Translations under genes and position numbers: made by a program | Notes under the pieces: generated by a model | What the model saw: the letters and a program-made list of their open reading frames with translations, nothing else | What the model was told of the DNA's origin: nothing | Database searches by the model: none | Assembly: GCA_947494325.1 (NCBI GenBank) | Contig: CANLUS010000005.1 | Coordinates: forward strand, 1-64,000 | DNA length: 64,000 nucleotides | From: an uncultured Flavobacteriaceae bacterium | GTDB taxonomy: Bacteria > Bacteroidota > Bacteroidia > Flavobacteriales > Flavobacteriaceae | Direction: 5' to 3' | Part shown: positions 52,129 to 60,434 of the stretch, piece by piece | Layout of the letters: each line of letters begins with the position of its first letter | Numbering within the stretch: position 1 is the stretch's first letter

Positions 52129-53133
52129 TTAATCTTCACATTCGCATACAGCAGAGGCCCAACCCATTTGAAATCCAATTTTCTTTCCTTTTGGTTCCGC
52201 GAAGGCCAGTGCAACCGAAGCTTTTTGGCCAACTTCTTTCAAACGAAGAAAGAAAAAGTCAGAATCTTCAAGGTTATAAAATGGGTATTCTTTATCTCTT
52301 AATTGGATAAAATATTTTTTTCCGTTAATAGGATTTAAAACTTCAGCAGTGCCTCCTTGATTATGAACTCGTAAGCCTTTATACTTTTTGTCTTTTTCAC
52401 TAGGGGCATAATAGGCTGTTTCAAAAAACGAAACATCACAAGTATAATATGTTACTTTTTTCATTTTGTGTGGTTCACTATTTGGGTGTCCTTTGTAAAA
52501 TGAATTATCACTTACTAGAAAAGTACGATCTACACGCCAGTAGTTTTTTTCTGAAATGACAATGTCATGAACAGAATATCTTTTTTTATCACCTTTTCCA
52601 AATTGACAAGCTTTATCAACCATACTACCATGATATTGATCTCCATTTCGTTGAAAAATAACATCACAACCGTCAAGTCCAAATAGGTCTTCTTTGGTTA
52701 CATTTTTCAATGTGCTTTCGTGGGTTTCAGATGCGAATAAGAATTTTTTGGCATCTTTTAAAAAATAGAGTTTCATCGCAATGCCCAATTTTTTTTCACC
52801 AAGACTCTCAAAAGAAACAATGCGCTGACGTACAATATTTTTCGGATCATTATTCATATATTCTTCCACATAGAAAACATAGTTACCTATATTTTCTGCC
52901 TGAATACGTTTGTGAATAGCATGCATTTGATCATGTTTTTCGTCGGCTTTACCCCACCAATCACTGCGAGCTTCAACCCATAATTGATCGTCATTATCAA
53001 ACTCTCCTTCGAACCATTTTGCTAATACCTGCAAGTCTCTAACATTGGGGTCTCCAATAGCTGAAGCAGCTAAACTTACTGGTGCCATGTAAAACACCAA
53101 CATCAGGATCCAAAAAATATTCTTTGTTTTCAT
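52129..53133 (-). CDS. Exported CpcT/CpeT-like protein with an extra C-terminal domain
   Basis: 334 residues with a signal peptide (FYMAPVSLAA). Residues about 30-230 match CpcT: LAKWFEGEFDNDDQLW, YVFYVEEYMNNDPKNIVRQR, GCDVIFQRNGDQYHGSMVDK. The last about 100 residues (YKGLRVHNQGGTAEVLNPIN to KKIGFQMGWA) are an added domain that resembles the separate lipoprotein at 36256-37005. It lies between amine oxidase copy 2 (upstream, 12 bp) and DUF1838 copy 3. Confidence 0.75.
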   Translation of the reverse strand: MKTKNIFWILMLVFYMAPVSLAASAIGDPNVRDLQVLAKWFEGEFDNDDQLWVEARSDWWGKADEKHDQMHAIHKRIQAENIGNYVFYVEEYMNNDPKNIVRQRIVSFESLGEKKLGIAMKLYFLKDAKKFLFASETHESTLKNVTKEDLFGLDGCDVIFQRNGDQYHGSMVDKACQFGKGDKKRYSVHDIVISEKNYWRVDRTFLVSDNSFYKGHPNSEPHKMKKVTYYTCDVSFFETAYYAPSEKDKKYKGLRVHNQGGTAEVLNPINGKKYFIQLRDKEYPFYNLEDSDFFFLRLKEVGQKASVALAFAEPKGKKIGFQMGWASAVCECED

Positions 53134-53145
53134 AATTAGTATGCT

Positions 53146-54645
53146 TTAGGCGTTCAATATAATGTCGAGCGCGGCGCGTTCGCCTGACTCAAAAGCTCCT
53201 TCCATCCCGCGTTGCATAATAGCGGTGTGCTCTCCTGCAAAGTGGATATTGCCATGGGATCTTCTCATTTCGTTACCAAATTTTTTGACTTGTCCGGGTT
53301 GCCAATAAACCCAGTCGCCAGCACCGTGAATATCTCGCTCACATGACTGTACCATAAGTCTTTCTAGTTTTCCTTTTGTCGATGGACGCATTTCAGCCAA
53401 TTTTTGTTCAACATAATTAAAGACTTGGTCATCTGTCATTAATCGAAATTTAAGAGATTCTGGACCATTGATAAATGCCAATCCAGCATAAGGATCACCC
53501 TTAGCTCTTTTCGTCCGAACGGCAAACCTTTCTAAAGGTCCGTCTGTCCACATATTTGCATCCATACCATCTTGTTCCCAATATGGTTCTTTGATAAGAA
53601 AGTGCACTTGAACAGATAGACCATAATCCATTTGATCAATAGCTTCTTTGGTAATTCCAGTAATATGAGGTTCAAAAGTGACATTACGAAGTACAGAAAT
53701 AGGAATGCTGCAGATTACATGTTTGCCTTTGTATTCACTTCCGTCGGCACAACTTACTTGTACGATACCGTCTTCTTCCTTAAAACCAACGACGGTTTTA
53801 GCTAAGTGTACGTCATTTTTAAGGCTATCTGCCATCGCTTTCGGTAAAAGTGAGTTACCTCCCTTTATCATTTTCCATTCTTTACCATCTCCAAAGGCTA
53901 ATTTTCCATTGGCATGCGAGTTCACATGGTATCGACGTAATTCATTCATAGCGGATGTTTTGTGCATACCGCCAGCATGTATGACAACATTCATGAGTTT
54001 TATGGTTTCTTCATTTACACCTTTAGAACGTAGGTATTGATCGTGCGGAATGTCATATTTGTGATACTCTGGTTTGAGCCAATCATCTAAGGGCTTATCC
54101 TGTAATGGATTATCTTTATGCGAAATAGTTGATAAAAAACGATGTGGCAATAATGAGCGTTCTTCACCTTCTAAAGGATTTAGTTTATGGGCTTCCCAAT
54201 TATCTGCTGTAATATAATTACCTTGAATGTTATATAACCATGGTCTATTTGGACCGCCTGAAGCATCCGGATTATATAGGTCTAAACCTAGTTTGTCTAC
54301 AGTATTGATCATACGAGCATAACTCGCACCGATATACTCTCCAGCCGCTTCTGGTTTTCCAGGTACATCATTCAAGGTATAAACCCGCCCACCTAAACGT
54401 TGTCTGCCTTCGATAACTTGTACATCATATCCTGATTCTTCTAAGAGCATCGCTGAATGTAATCCAGAAAGACCAGCTCCTACTACTATTACATCATGAG
54501 TAGCCTTGATAGGCTTACTTTTTTTACTGATGTAAGGAGCGTCTACAATTTTGTCTTCTTCTTTGGTTGTACAGCTAATAGGTACGAGCAATCCTGCCGA
54601 AGCTCCGGCAAGGCCTTGTATGAATTTACGTCTGTTAGTTTTCAT
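53146..54645 (-). CDS. FAD-dependent amine-oxidase-family protein, exported (copy 2)
   Basis: 499 residues. A twin-arginine start (NRRKFIQGLAGASAGLL) is followed by a lipobox-like Cys (PISC). The FAD-binding VVGAGLSGLHSAMLLE and the C-terminal HFAGEHTAIMQRGMEGAFES are intact. It shares the architecture of the copy at 49705 but differs in the substrate-facing middle. It lies 30 bp after a cytochrome c gene. In Pseudomonas nicotine degradation the related NicA2 passes electrons to a cytochrome c, so an oxidase-cytochrome pair is plausible here. Confidence 0.9.
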   Translation of the reverse strand: MKTNRRKFIQGLAGASAGLLVPISCTTKEEDKIVDAPYISKKSKPIKATHDVIVVGAGLSGLHSAMLLEESGYDVQVIEGRQRLGGRVYTLNDVPGKPEAAGEYIGASYARMINTVDKLGLDLYNPDASGGPNRPWLYNIQGNYITADNWEAHKLNPLEGEERSLLPHRFLSTISHKDNPLQDKPLDDWLKPEYHKYDIPHDQYLRSKGVNEETIKLMNVVIHAGGMHKTSAMNELRRYHVNSHANGKLAFGDGKEWKMIKGGNSLLPKAMADSLKNDVHLAKTVVGFKEEDGIVQVSCADGSEYKGKHVICSIPISVLRNVTFEPHITGITKEAIDQMDYGLSVQVHFLIKEPYWEQDGMDANMWTDGPLERFAVRTKRAKGDPYAGLAFINGPESLKFRLMTDDQVFNYVEQKLAEMRPSTKGKLERLMVQSCERDIHGAGDWVYWQPGQVKKFGNEMRRSHGNIHFAGEHTAIMQRGMEGAFESGERAALDIILNA

Positions 54646-54675
54646 AATTAAATAGTATAAAAATGAATTATAATT

Positions 54676-55179
54676 TTATTTCTTAGTAACCTCTTTTAAA
54701 TAGGTGATAAGGGCATCTTGTTGTGCTGTTTTTTTGACTCCTACAAATGCCATTTTTGTTCCAGGCACATAGTCGGCCGGGTTTTCGATCCACTTACGTA
54801 TGGTTTCTTCATTCCAAATTATATCCTTATCAATCAGTTCTTCAGAAAATACAAAACCTTCTTTGACTCCCGCTTTTTGGCCAAATATTCCATATAGATT
54901 TGGACCAACTTTATGTGGTTCTCCTTTTTTTACATTATGACAGGAAGCGCATAGAATAAAAAGACGTTTTCCTAAGCTATTAGTTGCGACGTTACGTCCT
55001 TGTAGCGAATCAATTTCATCGGTATGAGGGTTGGCAGCCTGTTCATTCGAAATCTCTGTCTTTTCTATAATTGTTTCACCTTCTTTTCGTGGTTCATTAC
55101 AAGAAATTAATATACCTAGAGATAATGTCAAAAATACGATCATGATATTTTGTTTTACTAAGTGTACTTTCATTTTCAA
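54676..55179 (-). CDS. Class I cytochrome c, lipoprotein
   Basis: 167 residues; lipobox GILISC. Heme binding is CASCH at about residues 77-81, followed by GPNLYGIFGQKAG. The distal Met ligand is in VPGTKMAFVGV, as in mitochondrial-type cytochrome c. It is the first gene of the long minus-strand unit and probably takes electrons from the amine-oxidase-like flavoprotein(s) and passes them to the respiratory chain. Confidence 0.93.
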   Translation of the reverse strand: MKMKVHLVKQNIMIVFLTLSLGILISCNEPRKEGETIIEKTEISNEQAANPHTDEIDSLQGRNVATNSLGKRLFILCASCHNVKKGEPHKVGPNLYGIFGQKAGVKEGFVFSEELIDKDIIWNEETIRKWIENPADYVPGTKMAFVGVKKTAQQDALITYLKEVTKK

Positions 55180-55211
55180 TCTTTTAGCTTCAAAATAGTT
55201 TAATTCATTAA

Positions 55212-55230
55212 TAGTTAATAAAATTAACTA
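55212..55230. promoter_or_regulatory. Putative MarR operator, copy 5 (perfect palindrome)
   Basis: TAGTTAATAAAATTAACTA, two perfect 8-bp arms around AAA, located in the divergent 55180-55330 gap between cytochrome c (minus, 33 bp away) and the MDR gene (plus, 101 bp away). The plus-strand side continues into a T-run and TATATTTT, a -7-like box. Being symmetrical it could control both directions. It is identical in both arms to copy 1. Confidence 0.7.
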
Positions 55231-55330
55231 ATTTTTTTATATTTTTACTGGATTAAGATGAAAAAAATAGGAAGACTCTTATTTTTCAGCTTAAACATTG
55301 AATTTTTAACAGCATCTTAACGTTTGAAAT

Positions 55331-56347
55331 ATGAAAAATAGACGACTTGTTTTAGCGGCACGCCCAGAAGGACTTTTGGTTAAGCAAACTGATTTTCGAA
55401 TGGAAGAGATACTATTACCCGATTTAAAAAACGGAGAATTTTTAATCAAGGTATTATTTCTTTCTGTAGCTCCAGTGATGAAATTTTATATGCAAGATGG
55501 TGCAGGAATCGAAGAACCAATGGAATTTGGAGATACGATGCGTGGACGGGGGGTAGGAGAGGTTATCGCAAGTAGAAACTCTAGCTTTCAAGTTGGAGAT
55601 ATTGTACAGGGTAAATGTGGATGGCAAGAATATAAAATTTGTGATGGTACTCCATATCATATGATGTATAAAGTGACACAAAGAAAAGCACCTTTTTCAA
55701 CGGCATTAGGCGTTTTAGGAATGACTGGTTTTACCTCTTATTTCGGTTTATTTCATGTTGGTGAGTTAAAGGCTGGTGACAACGTGTTGGTGTCAGCAGC
55801 AACGGGAGGTGTTGGCTCTAATGTTGGTAATTTGGCTAGAATTAAAGGAGCAAGGGCGGTAGGTTTAGCTAGTACTGATGATAAATGTCAATTGCTTACT
55901 GAAAAGTTAGGTTATATAGGTGCGATCAATTACAAAACAGAAAATGTAAGCGAGCGTATTGACCACTTTTTTCCCAATGGAATTGATGTGTATTTTGATA
56001 ATGTGGGCGCGGAGATCTTAGATATTGCTTTAAGCAAAATAAAGAGATACGCTCGTGTGGTACTTTGCGGTCGAATATCGCAGTACGAAAAGAGACAAGA
56101 TAACTCAGAGTATGATTTAAAAAACTGGTATCAATTAGGTCTCAATAGAGCAAAAATGCAGGGTTTCTTTATTTATGATTTTGAAGAACAATTCGATAAA
56201 GCAGAAGAAGAAATGGCACAATGGATTGAAGATGGAATATTGACTTATCAAGAAGACATTCTAATTGGATTAGAAAATATGCCCGAGGCGCTAAACAGAT
56301 TATTTGAAAAAAAGAATGTCGGAAAACAGCTTGTAAAAATACATTAG
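55331..56347 (+). CDS. Zinc-independent MDR oxidoreductase (prostaglandin-reductase-like), copy 3
   Basis: 338 residues with the motif VAPVMKFYMQDGAGIEEPME, Rossmann loop VSAATGGVGSNVGNLARIKG and the YFDNVGAEILDIALSKI segment. Closest in the island to 44742-45764. A single plus-strand gene facing the long minus-strand unit. Its stop overlaps the convergent amidohydrolase stop by 4 bp, leaving no space for a terminator. Confidence 0.9.
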   Translation: MKNRRLVLAARPEGLLVKQTDFRMEEILLPDLKNGEFLIKVLFLSVAPVMKFYMQDGAGIEEPMEFGDTMRGRGVGEVIASRNSSFQVGDIVQGKCGWQEYKICDGTPYHMMYKVTQRKAPFSTALGVLGMTGFTSYFGLFHVGELKAGDNVLVSAATGGVGSNVGNLARIKGARAVGLASTDDKCQLLTEKLGYIGAINYKTENVSERIDHFFPNGIDVYFDNVGAEILDIALSKIKRYARVVLCGRISQYEKRQDNSEYDLKNWYQLGLNRAKMQGFFIYDFEEQFDKAEEEMAQWIEDGILTYQEDILIGLENMPEALNRLFEKKNVGKQLVKIH

Positions 56348-57801
56348 TGTTGCACTTTCAAGCCGTTCAATAAGCTGTCTAGGTTTTTTCTGCTATAATA
56401 TTTCCCTTCTTTAACTATGGCATTAATTTTTTGAGTGTTATTTATATTTTCTAATGGATTAGCATTTAAAATGACCAAATCAGCCCACATGGTTTCTTTT
56501 ATTCTTCCCAATTCGTTTTCAAGATTAAAATACTTTGCAGGATTTATTGTCGCGGTTTTTAAAGCATCTATGGGAGATAATCCGGCTTTTACTAAGACTG
56601 CGAGTTCTTTATGAAGGCTCAAACCCGGAGTTAGATATGCAATTGGGGTATCAGTTCCTGCCATTATTGGAATATCAAAATCATATATTTTCTTTACCAT
56701 TTTATAATTAAAATCAGATTGAATTTTTAAGGCCTCAGACATCGAAAAATCTTTCAACGCGATGGAACGTTTTTTCCAATACTGCCCAATCGAATCTGGT
56801 AAATATTGATAGCTATTTTGGTATATTGAATCGGCAAAATATTTAGTAGAAAAAAAAGTATTTAGAGCAAGCGTTGGTATTTGCCAAGTGTTATTCTTTT
56901 TTAAAACCCCTAATACCTTTTCTGCCTTTATACGGTCGTAATTTTCAATCGCTTTTTCCTTTTGTGTGCTATGAATGCTAGATCTTAATTTTCCACCAGA
57001 TAGGCCATCTTTGTTCTTCAAAAGTTCTTGCCTTTCATATAACAATTCTTCACTATTTGATGCACATGAGAGTTCGAGATTACGCATATGTTCCATACTA
57101 CTCATTCCTGCATTTGATGCTGAAATTACATCCATACTCAACGGAACATGACCCGTAATTTTAAGATTGTTCGCTATACCCAGTTCACATACTTTTATAA
57201 ACTGTTCTGGAGTCAACATCTCGTAGGCTTTTAATAGGTCAACTTCTTTAGAAATTAATAGCTCAATTTGTTCTTCAGCAGCATTCACCGAACTGAGTCT
57301 TACAGAAAGTTCAGGATGTGCAGCATCACTGCCATCATAAACATTGGTTTCACCATCTAATAAAGGCCCGGCTATCATAACTCTTGGAGCCTCTGTAGGA
57401 TTCGCAAGCGCCTTATCTTTCCATTTCTTTACAAAATCTAATTTACCACCAGTATCTCTAACGCTTGTGATACCATGTGCCAAGAAAAGATCAAACATTC
57501 TAGGTGCTAATTCTTCTATATACGTAAAGTGTACATGTGCATCCCACAACCCGGGAATTAAAAACTTTCCTGTTCCATCGATAATCTTGTTTGACGAAGA
57601 AAGGTTTAATTCTGAAGAAGCGGCAATTTTTAGAATTTTGCCATCTTTAAGAATAACAGTTTGGTTTTCTTTTAGACCATCGTTAGGATCTATGGTTGAA
57701 ATATTCACAATACAGATAGCATCTTCATACACAGTATCCGTCGGTTTACAGCTAAACTGTAAAAACACAACGACTAAAAATAGAATGTTATAATTTTTCA
57801 T
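56344..57801 (-). CDS. Amidohydrolase-family lipoprotein
   Basis: 485 residues; lipobox LQFSC. Metal-dependent amidohydrolase fold: IIDGTGKFLIPGLWDAHVHF (H-x-H), then KITGHVPL and SSMEHMRNLE (His ligands) and MAGTDTPIAY (Asp). The last strand is the composite-domain NPAKYFNLENELGRIKETMW plus ADLVILNANPLE. It is imidazolonepropionase/prolidase-like and hydrolyses cyclic or linear C-N bonds. It is exported, so it acts outside the cytoplasm. It is the last gene of a nine-gene minus-strand run. Confidence 0.9.
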   Translation of the reverse strand: MKNYNILFLVVVFLQFSCKPTDTVYEDAICIVNISTIDPNDGLKENQTVILKDGKILKIAASSELNLSSSNKIIDGTGKFLIPGLWDAHVHFTYIEELAPRMFDLFLAHGITSVRDTGGKLDFVKKWKDKALANPTEAPRVMIAGPLLDGETNVYDGSDAAHPELSVRLSSVNAAEEQIELLISKEVDLLKAYEMLTPEQFIKVCELGIANNLKITGHVPLSMDVISASNAGMSSMEHMRNLELSCASNSEELLYERQELLKNKDGLSGGKLRSSIHSTQKEKAIENYDRIKAEKVLGVLKKNNTWQIPTLALNTFFSTKYFADSIYQNSYQYLPDSIGQYWKKRSIALKDFSMSEALKIQSDFNYKMVKKIYDFDIPIMAGTDTPIAYLTPGLSLHKELAVLVKAGLSPIDALKTATINPAKYFNLENELGRIKETMWADLVILNANPLENINNTQKINAIVKEGKYYSRKNLDSLLNGLKVQH

Positions 57802-57811
57802 AACAAGAATT

Positions 57812-58585
57812 TTAACCCATAATGCCTTTTACCAAACCGCCATCTACAGTAATGGTTTGACCTGTGATATACTTACTAAAAGGGGATAATAGCCACAGAG
57901 CTAACGATGCAAAATCTTGAGGGTCTCCGATAGCTTTCATAGCCGTTTGATTTTCGAAATTAGCTCTAATTTCCTTTTCGGGAATACCTTTTAATTCACT
58001 ATTCTTTACAAAAAGATTCTCCATGCGCTGTGTGGCATGATAACCAGGGCCCAAAATGTTTAATGTTACTCCAGAGGGTCCAATTTCTTGGGATAAGGTT
58101 TTTACATAACCTGTAACTGCCAATCGCATAGCATTACTCAATACCAAATTTTCAACTGGTTGTTTGGTTGATACACTTTCGATAAAGACCAATCTACCAT
58201 ACCCATTTTCTATCATTTTAGGAAGCAATGCTTGGGTCAATACAATTTTCCAACGTACCACTGTTTTATAGGCATCATCCCAATCAGATATTTTGGTATC
58301 CAAAACAGGCATGGCCGGAGGGCCTCCAGAATTGACAACCGCCCCCGTAAGAACGCGCGTTCCAATGGTATCAATAATTGTTTTGATAGTTTTTTCCTCA
58401 GAAAGATCACCAGTAATAATTTCGATGTTCGGACTGATACGTTGTAAGTCCTTAAGTTTAGACTTTGTACGGGCGACAGCAATAATATTAGCATGTTCGA
58501 CTACTAATTGCTCAGTTATCGCTTTTCCAAAACCACTGGTAGCTCCACCAACTAAAAAGAGCTTATTCTCTAATTGTAAATTCAT
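57812..58585 (-). CDS. Atypical SDR lacking the Tyr-x3-Lys pair
   Basis: 257 residues. The cofactor loop GGATSGFGKAI and the terminal GQTITVDGGLVKG are those of a classical SDR. In the active site, Ser is present (FIESVSTKQ), but where Tyr-x3-Lys should be the sequence reads ENLVLSNAMRLAV. A subfamily of SDRs with a PxxNLxLSNAxR signature shares this loss. It may still bind NAD(P), but the usual proton relay is missing. Its start overlaps the end of the BASS transporter by 23 bp. Confidence 0.85.
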   Translation of the reverse strand: MNLQLENKLFLVGGATSGFGKAITEQLVVEHANIIAVARTKSKLKDLQRISPNIEIITGDLSEEKTIKTIIDTIGTRVLTGAVVNSGGPPAMPVLDTKISDWDDAYKTVVRWKIVLTQALLPKMIENGYGRLVFIESVSTKQPVENLVLSNAMRLAVTGYVKTLSQEIGPSGVTLNILGPGYHATQRMENLFVKNSELKGIPEKEIRANFENQTAMKAIGDPQDFASLALWLLSPFSKYITGQTITVDGGLVKGIMG

Positions 58586-59468
58586 GCTTTTCTTCTTTTA
58601 ATATCATATTTCTAAATAATCGAATCATCCCAATAGCAATGATACACATTATCACTCCATAAACTCCCGCAGTTGCTGCCATTTCTGGAGAGTCTAATAA
58701 TCCAATGGCTATTGCCATACCCAAAACATTATTCTGCATACCACTTTCAATAGAAACGGTTGCCGCTTGTTTTGTAGTCAGTTTAAGACTTTTAGCGCTT
58801 AAAAACCCAATGCCTAATGTTGATAAATTCAATAGCAGAACACTTGCAAAAGATGCCTTGAGAAAAGCTAAACTATCACCAATTTCTTCTAGTTTCATCA
58901 CCATAAAAATTAAGGCAATGACGATTACGATAATCGAACCCCATTTAATAATGGGTTTACTTTTGTTTGCTGTTAAAGGGAATTTGTAATTGAGTATCAT
59001 ACCAAGAAAAACAGGCAGTGCTGTTAATTTGAATATATTAAATATTGTTTTCCCTAATGGAAGATGAATAGATTTGCCGCTAGCGCCTAAAATTGCATCT
59101 AAGGAAAAATTGATAATTAATGGAATGGTAAAAATAGTGACGATACTACTAATTGCCGTCAATGAGATAGAGAGTGCCGTATCTCCTTTTGCGAGATACG
59201 TGAAGAGATTTGAAACAGCTCCTCCTGGACAACAAGCGCATATCATGAGTCCCATGGCAATCATGGGTTCCATCGGAACGAGTAACACAATACCGTAGGC
59301 GATACAAGGAACGAGAACAATTTGATTGACAAGTCCTGTTAAAATAGCTTTCGGAGCGGTACCTATTCTTGTAAAGTCAGGAATAGTAAGTGTCATACCC
59401 ATGCCAAACATTATCAAAAAAAGTAATATTTGTAATAGTGTTGGAATAAGGGCTAGCAGCTCAGACAT
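58563..59468 (-). CDS. Bile acid:sodium symporter family (BASS) transporter
   Basis: 301 residues with about nine to ten transmembrane segments and the family motif ICACCPGGAVSNLFTYLAKG (the sodium-binding crossover region), plus VSIESGMQNNVLGMAIAIG in the second half. BASS proteins import organic anions such as bile acids, pyruvate or pantoate with sodium. With the MFS protein at 43503 it gives the island two candidate importers. It lies between the NodB-like and SDR genes. Confidence 0.92.
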   Translation of the reverse strand: MSELLALIPTLLQILLFLIMFGMGMTLTIPDFTRIGTAPKAILTGLVNQIVLVPCIAYGIVLLVPMEPMIAMGLMICACCPGGAVSNLFTYLAKGDTALSISLTAISSIVTIFTIPLIINFSLDAILGASGKSIHLPLGKTIFNIFKLTALPVFLGMILNYKFPLTANKSKPIIKWGSIIVIVIALIFMVMKLEEIGDSLAFLKASFASVLLLNLSTLGIGFLSAKSLKLTTKQAATVSIESGMQNNVLGMAIAIGLLDSPEMAATAGVYGVIMCIIAIGMIRLFRNMILKEEKHEFTIRE

Positions 59469-59507
59469 ATAATGAAAAGTTTAATTGACATATAAGATCA
59501 AATATAT

Positions 59508-60434
59508 TTAGAGGTCTTGTTTCCAATGGTGAATAATTTCGGTAGGTGATGCTGACCAAACTGAGTCGTTGTTAGAAAATCGCTCTAAAACCCGTTCTAA
59601 ATATTGAATACGATGCGGTTGTCCGAGCACCCAAGGGTGAATATTGAGCCCTAAAACACGACCCCCTTGAGTGCTACTTTCTTGTAACATAAAATCAAGC
59701 GCGTCTTCAACTTGATCGGCCCAATCCTCAGCAGCATGTAAATTGTTTAAAATGATAAAGTGATCATCCAACTCGGTGGGTAATGGCATCGCCGTTAATA
59801 AACCATTGTTGGTTTTGAATTGGTAAGGCATATCATCATTTACCCAATCACAAAAATACACTATGTCATTTGCTTTTAAAATGTCTGGTGTGTTTTCCGA
59901 TTCGTTTTTTGCTGGGCTAATCCACCCATTAATTTCTTGTCCGGTTAATTTCCGTAATCCATCCAAAGAACGTTTTATTAGTTCATTTTCTTCGTGTATA
60001 TTTTGGCCTCCATAATGCAAGGCATCCATATCAAATCCATGACACATAATCTCATCTCCTCGTTCTTTTATCTTATCGATTAAATAAGGATAACGTTCTG
60101 CCAATCTTGTGTTCACCGCAAAGGTTGGTTTGATGTTATAACGATCAAAAGCTTTTAAAAAACGATAAATTCCAACTCTATTGCCGTAATCCCGTAAACT
60201 ATAATGTCGAAGATCGGGATAGGGCTTGGTCATTCCTCCGGGCACCTTAAATGGAATCCCCTTTTGATTGAGTGGGAAAAACTGTAAGCCTACATTGATC
60301 CAAAGTGCTACCTTCTTTTTGTTCGGCCAACTAATTGGCTTTCGGTCTTGTAACATAGACCATTCGTAACGGTCATGATCCATTCCATAGGAACGCTCAG
60401 GATATTTTAAATACTCATCATTTAACGTTCCCAT
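59508..60434 (-). CDS. NodB-fold hydrolase, PuuE (allantoinase)-like, copy B
   Basis: 308 residues from ATG 60434. A longer reading from 60476 exists, but it overlaps the upstream gene by 59 bp instead of 17. The family pattern matches PuuE-type 'polysaccharide deacetylases': LRDYGNRVGIYRFLKAFDRY, GDEIMCHGFDMD, SENTPDILKANDIVYFCD, DWVNDDMPYQF, LNIHPWVLGQPHRI. The usual Asp/Glu after strand 1 is not evident (LWINVGLQF), so activity is uncertain. PuuE opens the cyclic ureide of allantoin. Confidence 0.82.
   Translation of the reverse strand: MGTLNDEYLKYPERSYGMDHDRYEWSMLQDRKPISWPNKKKVALWINVGLQFFPLNQKGIPFKVPGGMTKPYPDLRHYSLRDYGNRVGIYRFLKAFDRYNIKPTFAVNTRLAERYPYLIDKIKERGDEIMCHGFDMDALHYGGQNIHEENELIKRSLDGLRKLTGQEINGWISPAKNESENTPDILKANDIVYFCDWVNDDMPYQFKTNNGLLTAMPLPTELDDHFIILNNLHAAEDWADQVEDALDFMLQESSTQGGRVLGLNIHPWVLGQPHRIQYLERVLERFSNNDSVWSASPTEIIHHWKQDL

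Noticed and set aside
41188-53133. Phycobilisome assembly genes (cyanobacterial origin) from the CpcT similarity
   Set aside because: No phycobiliprotein or bilin-synthesis gene is present, codon and promoter style are flavobacterial, and the proteins are exported.
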